DNA of 64,000 bases from contig NZ_VIKR01000001.1 of NCBI RefSeq assembly GCF_007004765.1, positions 496,001-560,000 on the forward strand. Reading direction: 5' to 3'. The stretch comes from Aliikangiella marina. GTDB lineage: Bacteria; Pseudomonadota; Gammaproteobacteria; Enterobacterales; Kangiellaceae. The translations under genes and the position numbers were made by a program. A model generated the notes under the pieces. The model worked only from the letters and a program-made list of their open reading frames with translations, was not told the DNA's origin and did not search any database. Positions 1 through 9,531 of this stretch are shown one piece after another (positions within the stretch are counted from its first letter, which is position 1; every line of letters starts with the position of its first letter).

Positions 1-1620
1 GTATTTTTCCTTAAAGTGAAAAAGAAAACTGCGGAGGAGCATTATGATTCTGGTTTATATAAAAACTATAAACGTATTTTATTAGCCGTGGTTAAGAAAC
101 CTTGGTTATCTTTAGTTGGGGTGGTAGCTATATTTTACTTTTCTTTACAAGGATTTGCCTTTATTGAAAATGTATTTTTCCCAGAAAATGACAAACCGGT
201 AGTAACAGTCGAGATAGAAACACCGGCAGGCTCTCCAATAGAACGAACTATCGAGATCACCGAAGCTGTAGAAAATTATATATTGACGAATTTGATGGCG
301 GAAAATGAAGGTGGTAAAGGATTTCTCTCTTGGGGAACTTATATTGGTGAGGGGCCGCCACGATTCACTTTGTCGGCACCTTCGCATGCCCGGGCGCCGA
401 ATTATTCGATGATCTTAGGCAATGTAACAGATACTCAAGTCGCCAAAGAGCGGATTTTTCCCGAGGTCGAGAAGTTTATCATTGATAACTATCCAGATGT
501 TACGCCGACGGTAGACTTTCTGCCTTTAGGTACGGCGGGTGGTGCGCCAGTTGCAATTCGAATAATGGGACGCGACCAAGAGCAACTATTTGAGATTGTA
601 GAACAGGTCAAACAGCGCTTAACAGCAACAGCGGGCACTAAAAGCATTGTTGATGACTGGGGAACTCGTTCTAAAAAATTGGTAATGGATATTGATAATA
701 CTCAAGCGCAGTTAGCGGGGGTTACTAACGATGAAGTCGCTTCCGCGATGCAAACTTATTTAACTGGTCTGGAAACGACTAATTTTAGAGAAGCAGATAA
801 GCTGATTCCGATTGTATTACGCTCAGAACGTCCAAAGGATGCCAAAACAGACTTTACGATGATTGGTAATATTGGCGTTTTTTCTCAGGCTACCGGACAA
901 ACGGTTCCATTGAGCCAAGTGGCGACATTGGGATTAGAGTGGCAAACCTCAAAGATTCTTAGAAGAGATCGCTTGAAAACAGTGACGATTTCTAGTTATG
1001 TCGAGCCTGGTTACAACTCGATAGAAATCGCATTAGCGATGGGGGAATGGTTAAAGGAACAACAGAAAGATTGGCCATTCGGATATCGTTGGGAGCTTGG
1101 TGGTGATGTCGAGGGATCTCTTGATGCTCAAAAATCGATATTTGACAAATTACCGATAGCGGGTCTAATCATGTTGTTGCTCTTGGTCTGGCAATTCAAC
1201 TCACTTCGTAAAACGACTATCGTCATTGTAACAATTCCGCTGTCTTTGATTGGCGTTGTATTTGGACTAGTGGTAACCGATTTACCATTTGGGTTTATGA
1301 CAATGCTGGGTGTTATTTCTTTGGCTGGGATAGTGATTAATAATGCAATTGTTTTGTTGGATAGAATAAAGATAGAAAATGAAGAAAATGGTTTGCCACT
1401 GCACGAGGCCGTACCTTTCGCTTGCCAACAAAGATTAAGACCGATTTTATTGACTACAGCGACAACTATCGGCGGAATGATTCCTCTCGCCCTAGGGGGC
1501 GGGCCTTTATGGGAATCAATGGCTGTTGCTATTATATTTGGTATCTTGTTGGCAACCTTATTAACACTTGGCGTTGTACCGCTACTCTATAGTCTTTTTT
1601 ATCGAGTGAAGTATGGATGA
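1..1620 (+). CDS. RND efflux transporter permease, C-terminal half (5'-truncated by window edge)
   Basis: Inner-membrane proton-driven efflux pump subunit of the AcrB-like (HAE1) superfamily. The frame is open from base 1, so the gene begins upstream and the GTG at 16 is not a real start. The visible part begins in the central loop after TM6, followed by TM7 (about 35-52 of the visible protein), a long periplasmic porter/docking region, then five clustered hydrophobic segments (TM8-12) up to the stop. In the TM10 segment the run IVINNAIVLLDRI has Asn where AcrB carries its proton-relay Lys940, a substitution I associate with a divergent RND subgroup. The substrate cannot be told. The membrane-fusion partner is presumably upstream, outside the window. 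Confidence 0.9.
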   Translation, partial: VFFLKVKKKTAEEHYDSGLYKNYKRILLAVVKKPWLSLVGVVAIFYFSLQGFAFIENVFFPENDKPVVTVEIETPAGSPIERTIEITEAVENYILTNLMAENEGGKGFLSWGTYIGEGPPRFTLSAPSHARAPNYSMILGNVTDTQVAKERIFPEVEKFIIDNYPDVTPTVDFLPLGTAGGAPVAIRIMGRDQEQLFEIVEQVKQRLTATAGTKSIVDDWGTRSKKLVMDIDNTQAQLAGVTNDEVASAMQTYLTGLETTNFREADKLIPIVLRSERPKDAKTDFTMIGNIGVFSQATGQTVPLSQVATLGLEWQTSKILRRDRLKTVTISSYVEPGYNSIEIALAMGEWLKEQQKDWPFGYRWELGGDVEGSLDAQKSIFDKLPIAGLIMLLLLVWQFNSLRKTTIVIVTIPLSLIGVVFGLVVTDLPFGFMTMLGVISLAGIVINNAIVLLDRIKIENEENGLPLHEAVPFACQQRLRPILLTTATTIGGMIPLALGGGPLWESMAVAIIFGILLATLLTLGVVPLLYSLFYRVKYG

Positions 1621-1855
1621 TTGTTAAGCGGTTTAAATACTTAGTGCTTCGCTGGAAGCGTTGTGACAATAAAATGATATTGGGCGATTACTCGAGCAGT
1701 GCAATTATAAGTAGTGGGACTAAGTTAAAGTGTCATTTATCCTCGGTTTACTCTCGCTTTAACGGTTTTAAGAGATATTTATTGGCATGTTGATATACTA
1801 ATGAAGCTTAAACTAACCAATAATACTGGTTGATGATATTTCTTCATTTGTTCTT

Positions 1856-2953
1856 ATGGAGTTGTTCTTGAAGTTTCCTAAAATACTGGCTTTCTTTTTA
1901 ATCGCATTACTAAGTGCTCAACTAATTGCAAAAGAATATACCTACAGCAAAATGGGACCGCCGCGAAAACTGACGCCACAACAAGCCGAGGTTGCTGAAG
2001 CGAATTATAAGAAATACTGCGTCTTATGTCATGGTGAAGACCGTCAAGGTCACGTTAATGATCATGCGCCTTCATTACGCAGCAAAAGTTTATTTGAATC
2101 TGGAATCCCTCATGCGGTACTAAGACCATTATCTTATGGTCGAGAAGGGACACCAATGGCAGGTTATCTCGATGAAGTCGGAGGTCCGCTAACTCTCGAA
2201 GAAACTTGGAATTTAACCTATTGGTTGTTCGAAAAATCCGGTGCGGAAAGGGTGAGGCTGTCAACAAACCCCGTTATTGGTGATGTCACTAAAGGCGAGC
2301 TGGTTTATCAAAAAGAGTGCGCAACTTGTCATGGTAAAAACGGCGAAGGCGTCACTGCACCAGCGCTAGGAAATCAATCTGCGTTGGCACACAACACGGA
2401 TGAAGTTATTCGTTATGCTATTCGTCATGGGCGCCAAGGTACACCAATGAAAGCTTATGCCGAGATCTTGACTGAACAAGAAATCGATAATGTCACTGCT
2501 TTCTTAAGGAGTAAAGCAAGTGGCTGGGAAATGAAAAAGACGGTACTAAGAAGGTTACCGACACCCGATGAATATGTTGTTAATCCGGATGGTCCGCACC
2601 CCAACTTTAAACTTCAGGAAGACCTCTATGTTTCAGCAGAAGATCTCAACACTGCTTTGCAAGCCAAAAGCAAAATCGTATTGCTTGACACTCGGGTGCC
2701 TTCGGTTTGGCAAACGGCACATATAGAAGGTTCAATTCCACTACCATATTATGCTGATCTCGATGAAACAGTTAAGGACTTACCCAAAGATGTTCAGATT
2801 GTTGCTTATTGTTCCTGCCCAAGGGCAGCCGCCGACCATGTCGTACGACAACTGCGCAATCGAGGCTTTGACAATACAGCTGTTTTGTATGAAGGTATTT
2901 TTGGGTGGATGAATTTGGGCTACCCAGTCTCTCGTCGAGAGGCTGTTGAGTAA
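1856..2953 (+). CDS. Di-haem cytochrome c fused to a C-terminal rhodanese domain
   Basis: Exported 365-residue redox protein. Residues 1-25 form a signal peptide (hydrophobic core LAFFLIALLS, then a cleavable AKE). Two class I cytochrome c domains follow, with haem motifs CVLCH (Cys55, Cys58, His59) and CATCH (Cys155, Cys158, His159). Each is followed by a GTPM segment giving likely axial ligands Met101 and Met198. Residues about 260-360 are a rhodanese domain with DTR at 278-280 and an active-site loop YCSCPRAAA, where Cys319 is the expected persulfide cysteine. Location is periplasmic. It is probably an electron carrier coupled to sulfur or persulfide chemistry, but substrate and partner are unknown. 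It converges on the next gene with only 9 bases between. Confidence 0.88.
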   Translation: MELFLKFPKILAFFLIALLSAQLIAKEYTYSKMGPPRKLTPQQAEVAEANYKKYCVLCHGEDRQGHVNDHAPSLRSKSLFESGIPHAVLRPLSYGREGTPMAGYLDEVGGPLTLEETWNLTYWLFEKSGAERVRLSTNPVIGDVTKGELVYQKECATCHGKNGEGVTAPALGNQSALAHNTDEVIRYAIRHGRQGTPMKAYAEILTEQEIDNVTAFLRSKASGWEMKKTVLRRLPTPDEYVVNPDGPHPNFKLQEDLYVSAEDLNTALQAKSKIVLLDTRVPSVWQTAHIEGSIPLPYYADLDETVKDLPKDVQIVAYCSCPRAAADHVVRQLRNRGFDNTAVLYEGIFGWMNLGYPVSRREAVE

Positions 2954-2962
2954 AACCATCAA

Positions 2963-3295
2963 TCACTTTTTGGAATCCTCTGGTTCACTAGCAGTCGAAA
3001 CATTGTCTAAACAATTAGCGTTTTTATCGAACAGCCTGTCATAGAGATCGCAGTCATTCTCTTGTTGTTGATTTTTATTTTGCTTCTTTTCTTGAATAAT
3101 TTTTATTCGCTGTTCAATCTCAGGATCTGGAAGCACCATTTGTACTAAAATACCGATGACTAGTGCGCCAGTCTTCCTATTTTTCGCCCATTGATAGAGC
3201 TTTACGAGCATTAAAATTAGACCGAAAACGATTAACCAAAATTCGTAAATCTCCACAACCTCATGGGCTCCGTTAAGCAATTGTTCTATAGTCAT
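2963..3295 (-). CDS. Small single-pass membrane protein, unknown function
   Basis: A 110-residue protein I do not recognise. The start is supported by AGGAG eight bases upstream of the ATG. One strongly hydrophobic helix lies at about 18-36, followed by a basic stretch (YQWAKNRKTG), a second weaker hydrophobic patch around 44-55, and a polar Glu/Lys/Gln-rich tail (about 57-110) that looks helical and cytoplasmic. Two cysteines (in NDCDLYD and NANCLDN) sit in the tail. It converges with the cytochrome-rhodanese gene, so is not in that operon. Confidence 0.6.
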   Translation of the reverse strand: MTIEQLLNGAHEVVEIYEFWLIVFGLILMLVKLYQWAKNRKTGALVIGILVQMVLPDPEIEQRIKIIQEKKQNKNQQQENDCDLYDRLFDKNANCLDNVSTASEPEDSKK

Positions 3296-3406
3296 TACAC
3301 TACTCCTGAAAAAGTTGTTTGGGTAATGGTAAAAGTTAAAACTGACTCACCCAGGCTTTAGCACGAACGCCCTCGGGTGCATTGTTGAGCTAAAAATTAG
3401 TAAGTT

Positions 3407-3862
3407 TTAAATCAGGAGTGCTGGTTCAGAAATCAAACCAGAGGTAAGCATGAGTATAAAGCGTCTTTCTGAAGCAATGGTTTTTAGGTGACCGGCTAAG
3501 TGTTTTTGAGCGGTGATTTGCAATCGGGCGACTTGTTGATGATGGACACGTAAAGAATAGAAAGGCGAAGAATGGAAAGGCAAAAAACCGATAAGTAAAG
3601 CGTGATTGTGCTGAGTGGTAAAGGGGGAGGTGCCATTAATAAGCGTTTTGATTATGCTTGCTTTCGCGTATCGATTGAGTCGCTTAAGCGGCTTTAATAC
3701 GGCGCGCTTAGATTGCGCATTATTAATGTTTTCTTCGATATAATAGGGCGAAGAAAACGCGTCACTTTTTATCAAGTGGTGTGTTGTATCATTTGCTAGT
3801 ACTAAACCCGAAGTACAGAAAATTGTACAAGCGAGTAGATAGAGATAGCCTTTCAAATTCAT
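3407..3862 (-). CDS. Putative secreted protein, unknown function
   Basis: A 151-residue frame with a convincing signal peptide (MNLKGYLYLLACTIFCTSGLVLA, cleavage after ALA-type residues near 23). The mature part is basic and His-rich, with no family I recognise. No good Shine-Dalgarno sequence precedes the ATG, which lowers confidence in the start. It sits between two other small envelope genes on the same strand but is separated from them by 111 and 224 bases, so co-transcription is not obvious. Confidence 0.45.
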   Translation of the reverse strand: MNLKGYLYLLACTIFCTSGLVLANDTTHHLIKSDAFSSPYYIEENINNAQSKRAVLKPLKRLNRYAKASIIKTLINGTSPFTTQHNHALLIGFLPFHSSPFYSLRVHHQQVARLQITAQKHLAGHLKTIASERRFILMLTSGLISEPALLI

Positions 3863-4042
3863 GGTTTATATCGATAGAGATATTCTGTATTCAAGGATGG
3901 GGACGAATTGGTTTATTTCAAGGGGCAAATTGCGGTTAATAAAAAACAAACACAGTAGTTATTAGCTAACGCATTCAGAAGTGGATTGTCAGTGATGCTC
4001 AGAATCGTGAAATTACGCAATCAGCAATTATAAAGCGAATTC

Positions 4043-4066
4043 AAAAGCGCCTAGATGATAGGCGCT
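4043..4066 (-). terminator. Intrinsic terminator after the 4087-4506 gene
   Basis: A perfect 7-bp stem (AGCGCCT / AGGCGCT) with a 7-base loop lies just past the minus-strand stop codon. On the minus strand it is followed by TTTT, although the U-run is short. Confidence 0.55.
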
Positions 4067-4086
4067 AGTATCGATAATCGGTCTGC

Positions 4087-4506
4087 TTATTTCTTTTTAA
4101 CTTTTACCTTAGGTAGGTAAAAAGATTGCGTCGAATTCCCAATTCGAGTGCAGTCACCATTTTCATCCCAGCTAAAGGTAACATACGAATAGTCGGCGAT
4201 GCTTTTAATCCCATCGAGTAGCTGAGCATTTTGAGTAAAGCAGGTGATACGCTCTTCTTCTGCTTCACCAATGCCGGCCTGGCAAAAGCCAAAATTAATG
4301 ACTTCCGTTTCACTTACTGAGATTACTCGAACACCGCAGCCAATAAAAGCGAATTCATTATCAGAGCGACGCGCTGTATTCATGTCTCCAGTAGCTAATC
4401 TGTTTTCAGTATCAATGGTTACTTCGGCAGGTTGCGTCAATCCAGCCAACACACTTCCCGACATTAAAGTCCCTAGAAAAACAACTAAAATACTTTTGAT
4501 CTTCAT
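4087..4506 (-). CDS. Secreted cysteine-containing protein, unknown function
   Basis: A 139-residue protein with a clear signal peptide ending near SVLA (residue 21). A GGGAAG ribosome-binding site lies a few bases before the ATG. The mature part has four cysteines (FIGCGV, FGFCQA, ITCFTQ, GDCTRI), which could form two disulfides in the periplasm, and ends in a lysine-rich tail. I do not recognise a family. A terminator hairpin follows. It lies 41 bases downstream of the 4548-5129 gene on the same strand, so the two could be co-transcribed. Confidence 0.65.
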   Translation of the reverse strand: MKIKSILVVFLGTLMSGSVLAGLTQPAEVTIDTENRLATGDMNTARRSDNEFAFIGCGVRVISVSETEVINFGFCQAGIGEAEEERITCFTQNAQLLDGIKSIADYSYVTFSWDENGDCTRIGNSTQSFYLPKVKVKKK

Positions 4507-4547
4507 TTTACTTCCCTTTTTTCAGTTTGAAATTTTGATTAGCAAAT

Positions 4548-5129
4548 CTAATTGCTAAACCTTGCTTTTGCTTCATTCATGGCTGTTGCCATTTTACGAA
4601 GTACTTTTTGTCTATCCTTAAAGTTAAGATAAACTAATTCGCTTTCAATGTGAGATAACTCATTTTGGCTGAGTGTTCCATCACTAAGATAGGCGTCTAG
4701 CTCACTATCAATTCGTTCAACTAATGCATGATTGTCATCTTTATGATGATTCGGGTCTTGATTAATAGCGAATGACGAATTTTGATTACTTTGTTCGGTT
4801 AAGGCTAAGGTCATTTCTTGGTTGATTATTTTTCGAATTTTTTCATAATCAATTAACTGGTTATCTAGTGATAAATCAGAGGTTATAATTGATGATTGTT
4901 TATTAATCGCTTCAAGGTTATTGACCTTTTCAAGCTCCACTGATTGATGAATGTCATTTGGCTGGTTGAGTTCTGCGTGACGTTGCTGGTTTAAGAGAGA
5001 ATGCGACTGTCTGTATTGGCTCTGTTGCGTTTTAAGCGCACCCAGCTCTTCTTCGAGTGAGATGGTTTTTGTGATAAGAAATAATATCGCTACTATCTGC
5101 AGGCTAGAAAATGCATATAAGATTTTCAT
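4548..5129 (-). CDS. Membrane-anchored coiled-coil protein, unknown function
   Basis: A 193-residue protein with an N-terminal hydrophobic segment (about 3-23) that is either a signal anchor or one membrane helix. A Gln/Glu-rich stretch (25-60) looks like coiled coil, then comes a polar linker, and a C-terminal helical region (about 135-193) carries DGTLSQNEL followed by a run of charged helices. No catalytic motif is seen. It may be co-transcribed with the cysteine-containing secreted protein downstream of it (41-base gap). Function unknown. Confidence 0.6.
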   Translation of the reverse strand: MKILYAFSSLQIVAILFLITKTISLEEELGALKTQQSQYRQSHSLLNQQRHAELNQPNDIHQSVELEKVNNLEAINKQSSIITSDLSLDNQLIDYEKIRKIINQEMTLALTEQSNQNSSFAINQDPNHHKDDNHALVERIDSELDAYLSDGTLSQNELSHIESELVYLNFKDRQKVLRKMATAMNEAKARFSN

Positions 5130-5270
5130 ATTGAATTAACTTTTTCTATCTCCTTCCTTAGAGTCATTAGATGTTAACCGCTGGCATTTCTTTGTCTAGT
5201 CTTGATTGAAAAAATATCTCGATTTTAAGATTAATTATTTACTTTTTATCATTCATAGTCGTTACTCAGT

Positions 5271-8200
5271 TTAGTGAGAATTCCTTAAAATCGAATTAAT
5301 GCTCACTCTTAAAATAGCGGGTTTAACCGGTTTTCGAATAATCGGAACGCCAAATTGCTTGATCTTGCTCTCAACTTCAGGCGTATGATCCGCAGTAATA
5401 ATGATTGCTGGAATTTCTATACCGGTTTTCTCTCGCATCGTTTCGATAAACGCCAAGCCGGTTTTTCCATGCTCGAGCTGATAATCAACTAGCATGATGT
5501 CTGGAATAAAAGATTGCTCCAATATTATGTCGATTTCCTCTGCTGAGTTTGCGCTTTTGACGTTACACTTCCAGCGTTCAAGTAGCATCGTCATTGCGTC
5601 GGTGATTGGCTTTTCATTATCGACACATAATGCATTTATTCCCTTTAAAATATCAGTTGAAGGTTGCTGAGCTTGTTGTATCGCTTGAGTAGACTGCTCA
5701 CTAGTCGCTGTGACATAAATCGAAAAGCGAGTTCCGCGTCCATAATTAGAGCGAAGGTCTATTTTATGATCAAGGACTGAGGCAAGTCGTTCGCTAATAG
5801 AGAGACCTAGCCCGAGCCCTGATTCACTTTCTCCCAATGAGGGATCGGCGATTCGTTTAAATTCGTTAAAAATGTCTTGTTGATCGGCCTCTTTAATACC
5901 GATACCTGTGTCGCAAACCGATAAGCGAATCTCCGATTTTCGTTTTTGTAAACCGACAATCACGCCACCTTGTTGAGTATAACGGATTGCATTACTGACA
6001 AAATTTTGAACAATTCGGTAAAGTAGCTCGGGATCACTTTTAACATAAAGATGCCTTTTGAAAACTTTAAATTTAAGGTTTTTATTCGTCGCGAAACTTG
6101 AGAATTGTTTTTCAATTGAGTCGAGTAATTCGTATACGTCGAAAGTTCGTGTTTTGGGGTGAACCGTACCACTATCAAGCTTTGAAATATCAACCAGCGA
6201 GCGAATGATGTTTTCGGCAACAGCTAAGCTCTGATCAGTTTTTTCGACCAGTTCTGCTTGAGCTTCGCTCATATTGGTCGATTCCGATTTTAACATTTCA
6301 CTAAATAAACGAGCAGCGTTAAAGGGTTGCAATAGATCATGACTGGCAGCAGCCAAAAAGCGTGATTTACTTTTGTTCGCTTTTTCTGCCTCTTGCTTAA
6401 CGGCTTCTAATGCTTTAACGGTGGAATGTAGCTCGTCAGTTCGCATCGCTACTCTTTGTTCCAAGGTTACATTGATTTCCTTTAAAGCTAATTCTGCTTT
6501 GCGGCGATTAGAAATATCTTGAGAAATCGTATAAATGCCGTCGACTTCATTCTTTTCATTGAGGTTGGGAATATAGGTGACTAAGTAATATCGCGAGTCA
6601 TCGCTGGAATCTTCCCATTCAAACTGCTGCTTTTGATTCATCATCGCAGCGGCGATGTAGGGTTGCTTGAACTCAAGTTCCTCAGCGGATAAGACTTTAG
6701 TAACCGGTTGGCCGATAATTTCTGATTTTTCTAATCCTGAATGCTTAGCAAATGCCTTGTTGACAAAAGCATAGGTTAAATTCTTGTCGAGATAGGCCAA
6801 TTGCGCGGGCGAGTTGTCGGTATATAGTGCGGTATTTCTTTCATTCTCTTTCAGAGCGGCTTCAATTGATTTATATTCAGAAATATCAGTATAGGTGGTT
6901 ACGTATCCGCCCTCAGGAAGGGGATTACCAACAATCTCTATCACCATGCCGTCATTTCGTTCTCTTTCAAATCGGTAGCTCAGTCCAGATGATAGATGCT
7001 CAAGTCGTTTATCGACGTGTTCTTGTACTTCTCCTGGTCCACAATAACCCCGCTCTGCATTAAACCGAATCAACGAAGCGACTGGCATACCGATTTGCAA
7101 GAAACCTTCAGGATAATTCATCAGCCGCTGGTAACTTGAATTCCAAGCAACGATGTTTTTATTACTATCACTGACACTGATTCCTTGGGAAATATTATCC
7201 ATTGTAGTTTCGACAAGTTGACGGTTAAATTTGAGTGCTTGTGAAGTAGAACTCAACAGATTAATGACATCTTCGACGCTAAAACCTTTTTCTTTTAATG
7301 CTGACAACAAAACAACTCGCGCTGATGAAGCGCCGATCGCGGTGGACAATATTTTTTCGGTCTGATCGACCAAATATGAGTCCGCTAAATCATTATCACT
7401 AAATGCCGATGCAAAGCTTTCAAATGCGGCAATCATGCGCTCGTGGCCAACAATTGCTGCCGCTAGAGTTTTTAAATCACCAACCGTAATTTGCCGACTT
7501 TCTTTGGTAATTTCTTTTTTGCTAATCGACTTGGGGCGAGAGCGAGTGTACGCATAAGCCTGAATTTTTTCGGGAAGTGTTTGGGTGGACAGCTTGGAAA
7601 CAAAAACTAAAGAAAATACATTAAATATTGTCGATATCAATAATGATTCACTAAGAATAGATAAACCAGTATAGCTATTTTTATTCGACAATAAATCTTC
7701 GCCGTTAATGGTTGGGATCCAAGTTAAAATAAACCAAAATACCGTGCCACTTAACAACCCTGCGATAGCACCTTGGTGAGTGGCTCTTGACCAGAATAAA
7801 CCGATAAATAACGCTGGCGCGAACTGTAAAACCGCGGTGAACGATAAATAACCGATTGAGGCTAGAGATTGGCTTTCTTCGAGTAATCGATAAAAGCCAA
7901 AACTTAACAGCAACGATACCGCGATAGTAAGGCGCCTAATTATCAGCATTCGACGAGTAAAAGATTGGTTTCTAAATTGTCCTTGTTTCAGTAAGACTGG
8001 CAAGGCGAGGTCGTTGCTGACCATCGTACTCAAGGCGACTGTCGCGACTATCACCATGCCAGTTGCTGCTGATAAGCCACCGATGAATACTAATGCACTC
8101 AAGGTACTTTCTTGGAGTGCAATTGGCAATGCCAGAATATAGGTGTCAGCTGGAGTGCCTGAACCGGCGAAGTACTGATTTCCAGCGACGACAATAGGAA

Positions 8201-9080
8201 TAACGAATAATGAAATCAGTGACAAATAAATGGGGAATATGATTCGAGCATATTTTAAGTCTTTCTCTTGGTGATACTCGACAACGGTGACATGAAACTG
8301 TCTCGGTAAACAAAAGATAGCGACCGCCGCTAGTATAGTTACTGTAATGGTTGTTTCCCAATTGATTTGCGAGAAACTGAACTGGTTAATGTCGGTGGAC
8401 TGTTGCAGCTGATTAATCAGGTCAACGGGGCCATCAAAAATTGAGTAAAGTGCATAGATACCAATTGATAAAAAAGCAATTAGTTTAATAATTGATTCAA
8501 AGGCAATGGCATTCATCATTCCATATTGATGCTCGGTGACATCAATATTGCGAGTGCCGAAGAGTACAGAGAAAACAATAAGGAGTAATGTAATAAAGAA
8601 AGCATTGTAATGGGTTTCATCGAAAAGATTTTGCTGAGCATCAAAAACCTCAATGCTCATTGTGATCGCTTTTAGTTGCAATGCAATATAAGGAATAATT
8701 GCAACTATTGCGATAATAGTGACGATTGCTGCAATCACTTGAGACTTACCATATCGTGCTGCAATAAAATCAGATATTGATGTGGTATTTTGTTCGTTGC
8801 CTACGGTGACGAAACGTTTTAAAAGTGGCCATCCCAGTGTATAGACCAAAATAGGACCGAGATAGATCGGGAGATAACTCCAACCACTGTCCGAAGCGCT
8901 ACCCACCGCACCATAAAAAGTCCAGGAAGTACAATAAATAGCGATGGAGAAGCTATAAACCAAGGCCTTACGCGTACCAGAAAAATGTGCTGGCTTGTTC
9001 TTATCACTGTAATAAGCAATAAAAAATAAGATAACCACATAGATAAAAGCAATCAGGATAATTTGAAATGTGGAGATCAT
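5271..9080 (-). CDS. crbS: CrbS-like hybrid histidine kinase with N-terminal SLC5 transporter domain
   Basis: A 1269-residue inner-membrane sensor kinase. Residues 1-500 form a sodium/solute symporter (SLC5-like) domain with about 12-13 helices. Then come a linker with coiled coil, two PAS domains (about 620-740 and 745-860), a HisKA domain with phospho-acceptor His914 (AASHDLLQPF), a HATPase domain with N-box Asn1030, DTGIGI (1057-1062) and GLGLGLS (1088-1094), and a C-terminal receiver domain with Asp1199 and Lys1250. In Vibrio and Pseudomonas this architecture belongs to CrbS, which works with the regulator CrbR to control acetate activation. Divergence from a symporter-prpE operon fits a short-chain-acid sensing role. 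No CrbR partner is in the window. The ligand is inferred, not shown. Confidence 0.85.
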   Translation of the reverse strand: MISTFQIILIAFIYVVILFFIAYYSDKNKPAHFSGTRKALVYSFSIAIYCTSWTFYGAVGSASDSGWSYLPIYLGPILVYTLGWPLLKRFVTVGNEQNTTSISDFIAARYGKSQVIAAIVTIIAIVAIIPYIALQLKAITMSIEVFDAQQNLFDETHYNAFFITLLLIVFSVLFGTRNIDVTEHQYGMMNAIAFESIIKLIAFLSIGIYALYSIFDGPVDLINQLQQSTDINQFSFSQINWETTITVTILAAVAIFCLPRQFHVTVVEYHQEKDLKYARIIFPIYLSLISLFVIPIVVAGNQYFAGSGTPADTYILALPIALQESTLSALVFIGGLSAATGMVIVATVALSTMVSNDLALPVLLKQGQFRNQSFTRRMLIIRRLTIAVSLLLSFGFYRLLEESQSLASIGYLSFTAVLQFAPALFIGLFWSRATHQGAIAGLLSGTVFWFILTWIPTINGEDLLSNKNSYTGLSILSESLLISTIFNVFSLVFVSKLSTQTLPEKIQAYAYTRSRPKSISKKEITKESRQITVGDLKTLAAAIVGHERMIAAFESFASAFSDNDLADSYLVDQTEKILSTAIGASSARVVLLSALKEKGFSVEDVINLLSSTSQALKFNRQLVETTMDNISQGISVSDSNKNIVAWNSSYQRLMNYPEGFLQIGMPVASLIRFNAERGYCGPGEVQEHVDKRLEHLSSGLSYRFERERNDGMVIEIVGNPLPEGGYVTTYTDISEYKSIEAALKENERNTALYTDNSPAQLAYLDKNLTYAFVNKAFAKHSGLEKSEIIGQPVTKVLSAEELEFKQPYIAAAMMNQKQQFEWEDSSDDSRYYLVTYIPNLNEKNEVDGIYTISQDISNRRKAELALKEINVTLEQRVAMRTDELHSTVKALEAVKQEAEKANKSKSRFLAAASHDLLQPFNAARLFSEMLKSESTNMSEAQAELVEKTDQSLAVAENIIRSLVDISKLDSGTVHPKTRTFDVYELLDSIEKQFSSFATNKNLKFKVFKRHLYVKSDPELLYRIVQNFVSNAIRYTQQGGVIVGLQKRKSEIRLSVCDTGIGIKEADQQDIFNEFKRIADPSLGESESGLGLGLSISERLASVLDHKIDLRSNYGRGTRFSIYVTATSEQSTQAIQQAQQPSTDILKGINALCVDNEKPITDAMTMLLERWKCNVKSANSAEEIDIILEQSFIPDIMLVDYQLEHGKTGLAFIETMREKTGIEIPAIIITADHTPEVESKIKQFGVPIIRKPVKPAILRVSINSILRNSH

Positions 9081-9264
9081 TTGCCCTGGCGGTGTCCGAT
9101 AAGTAATTGTTTTATTTAAAGGTATTGCTAAATCTCTTGCGTGTCAAACTCGCTCGTCAGTTTTATAGACTAAAGTCGAAAGGAAACTTGCGGCTGATTT
9201 AGTTAAATTCATAGCGTTGAAAAATCTTAAGTTAGTTACAGAAAAACTCGCCTGAGGAGGAAAT

Positions 9265-9522
9265 ATGACAGAACAAGAAAATCACGAGGCATACTGGCGC
9301 GAAAATATTAAGCTAGTGTTCCTCTGTTTGGCGATTTGGTTCATCGTTTCATTTGGATTCGGTGTGTTGCTGGTAGAGCAGCTCAATGCAATTCGCATGG
9401 GCGGTTTTAAGTTGGGGTTTTGGTTTGCGCAGCAGGGTTCGATTTATACGTTCCTGGCACTGATTTTTTTCTATGTGCACCAGATGAATAAGTTAGATAA
9501 AAAATATAACGTAAACGATTAG
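9265..9522 (+). CDS. DUF4212 small subunit of a Na+/solute (acetate-type) symporter
   Basis: An 85-residue two-helix membrane protein (helices about 16-37 and 52-72). Its features match the small subunit that accompanies one family of SLC5-type symporters (DUF4212): an N-terminal YWRENIKL, the core FGFGVLLVEQLN and a C-terminal FFYVHQMNKLDKKY. A strong GAGGAGG ribosome-binding site precedes the ATG. It is followed after nine bases by the large subunit, so the two are surely co-translated. It probably helps assembly or stability of the transporter. Confidence 0.88.
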   Translation: MTEQENHEAYWRENIKLVFLCLAIWFIVSFGFGVLLVEQLNAIRMGGFKLGFWFAQQGSIYTFLALIFFYVHQMNKLDKKYNVND

Positions 9523-9531
9523 GAGAGACTG

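Noticed and set aside
1646-1659. Hairpin GCTTC/GAAGC after the RND pump gene as a terminator
   Set aside because: The stem is five pairs and there is no T-run.
4104-4558. Overlapping frames on both strands at the cysteine-containing secreted protein
   Set aside because: They are shadows of the gene at 4087-4506, which has a signal peptide, ribosome-binding site and terminator.
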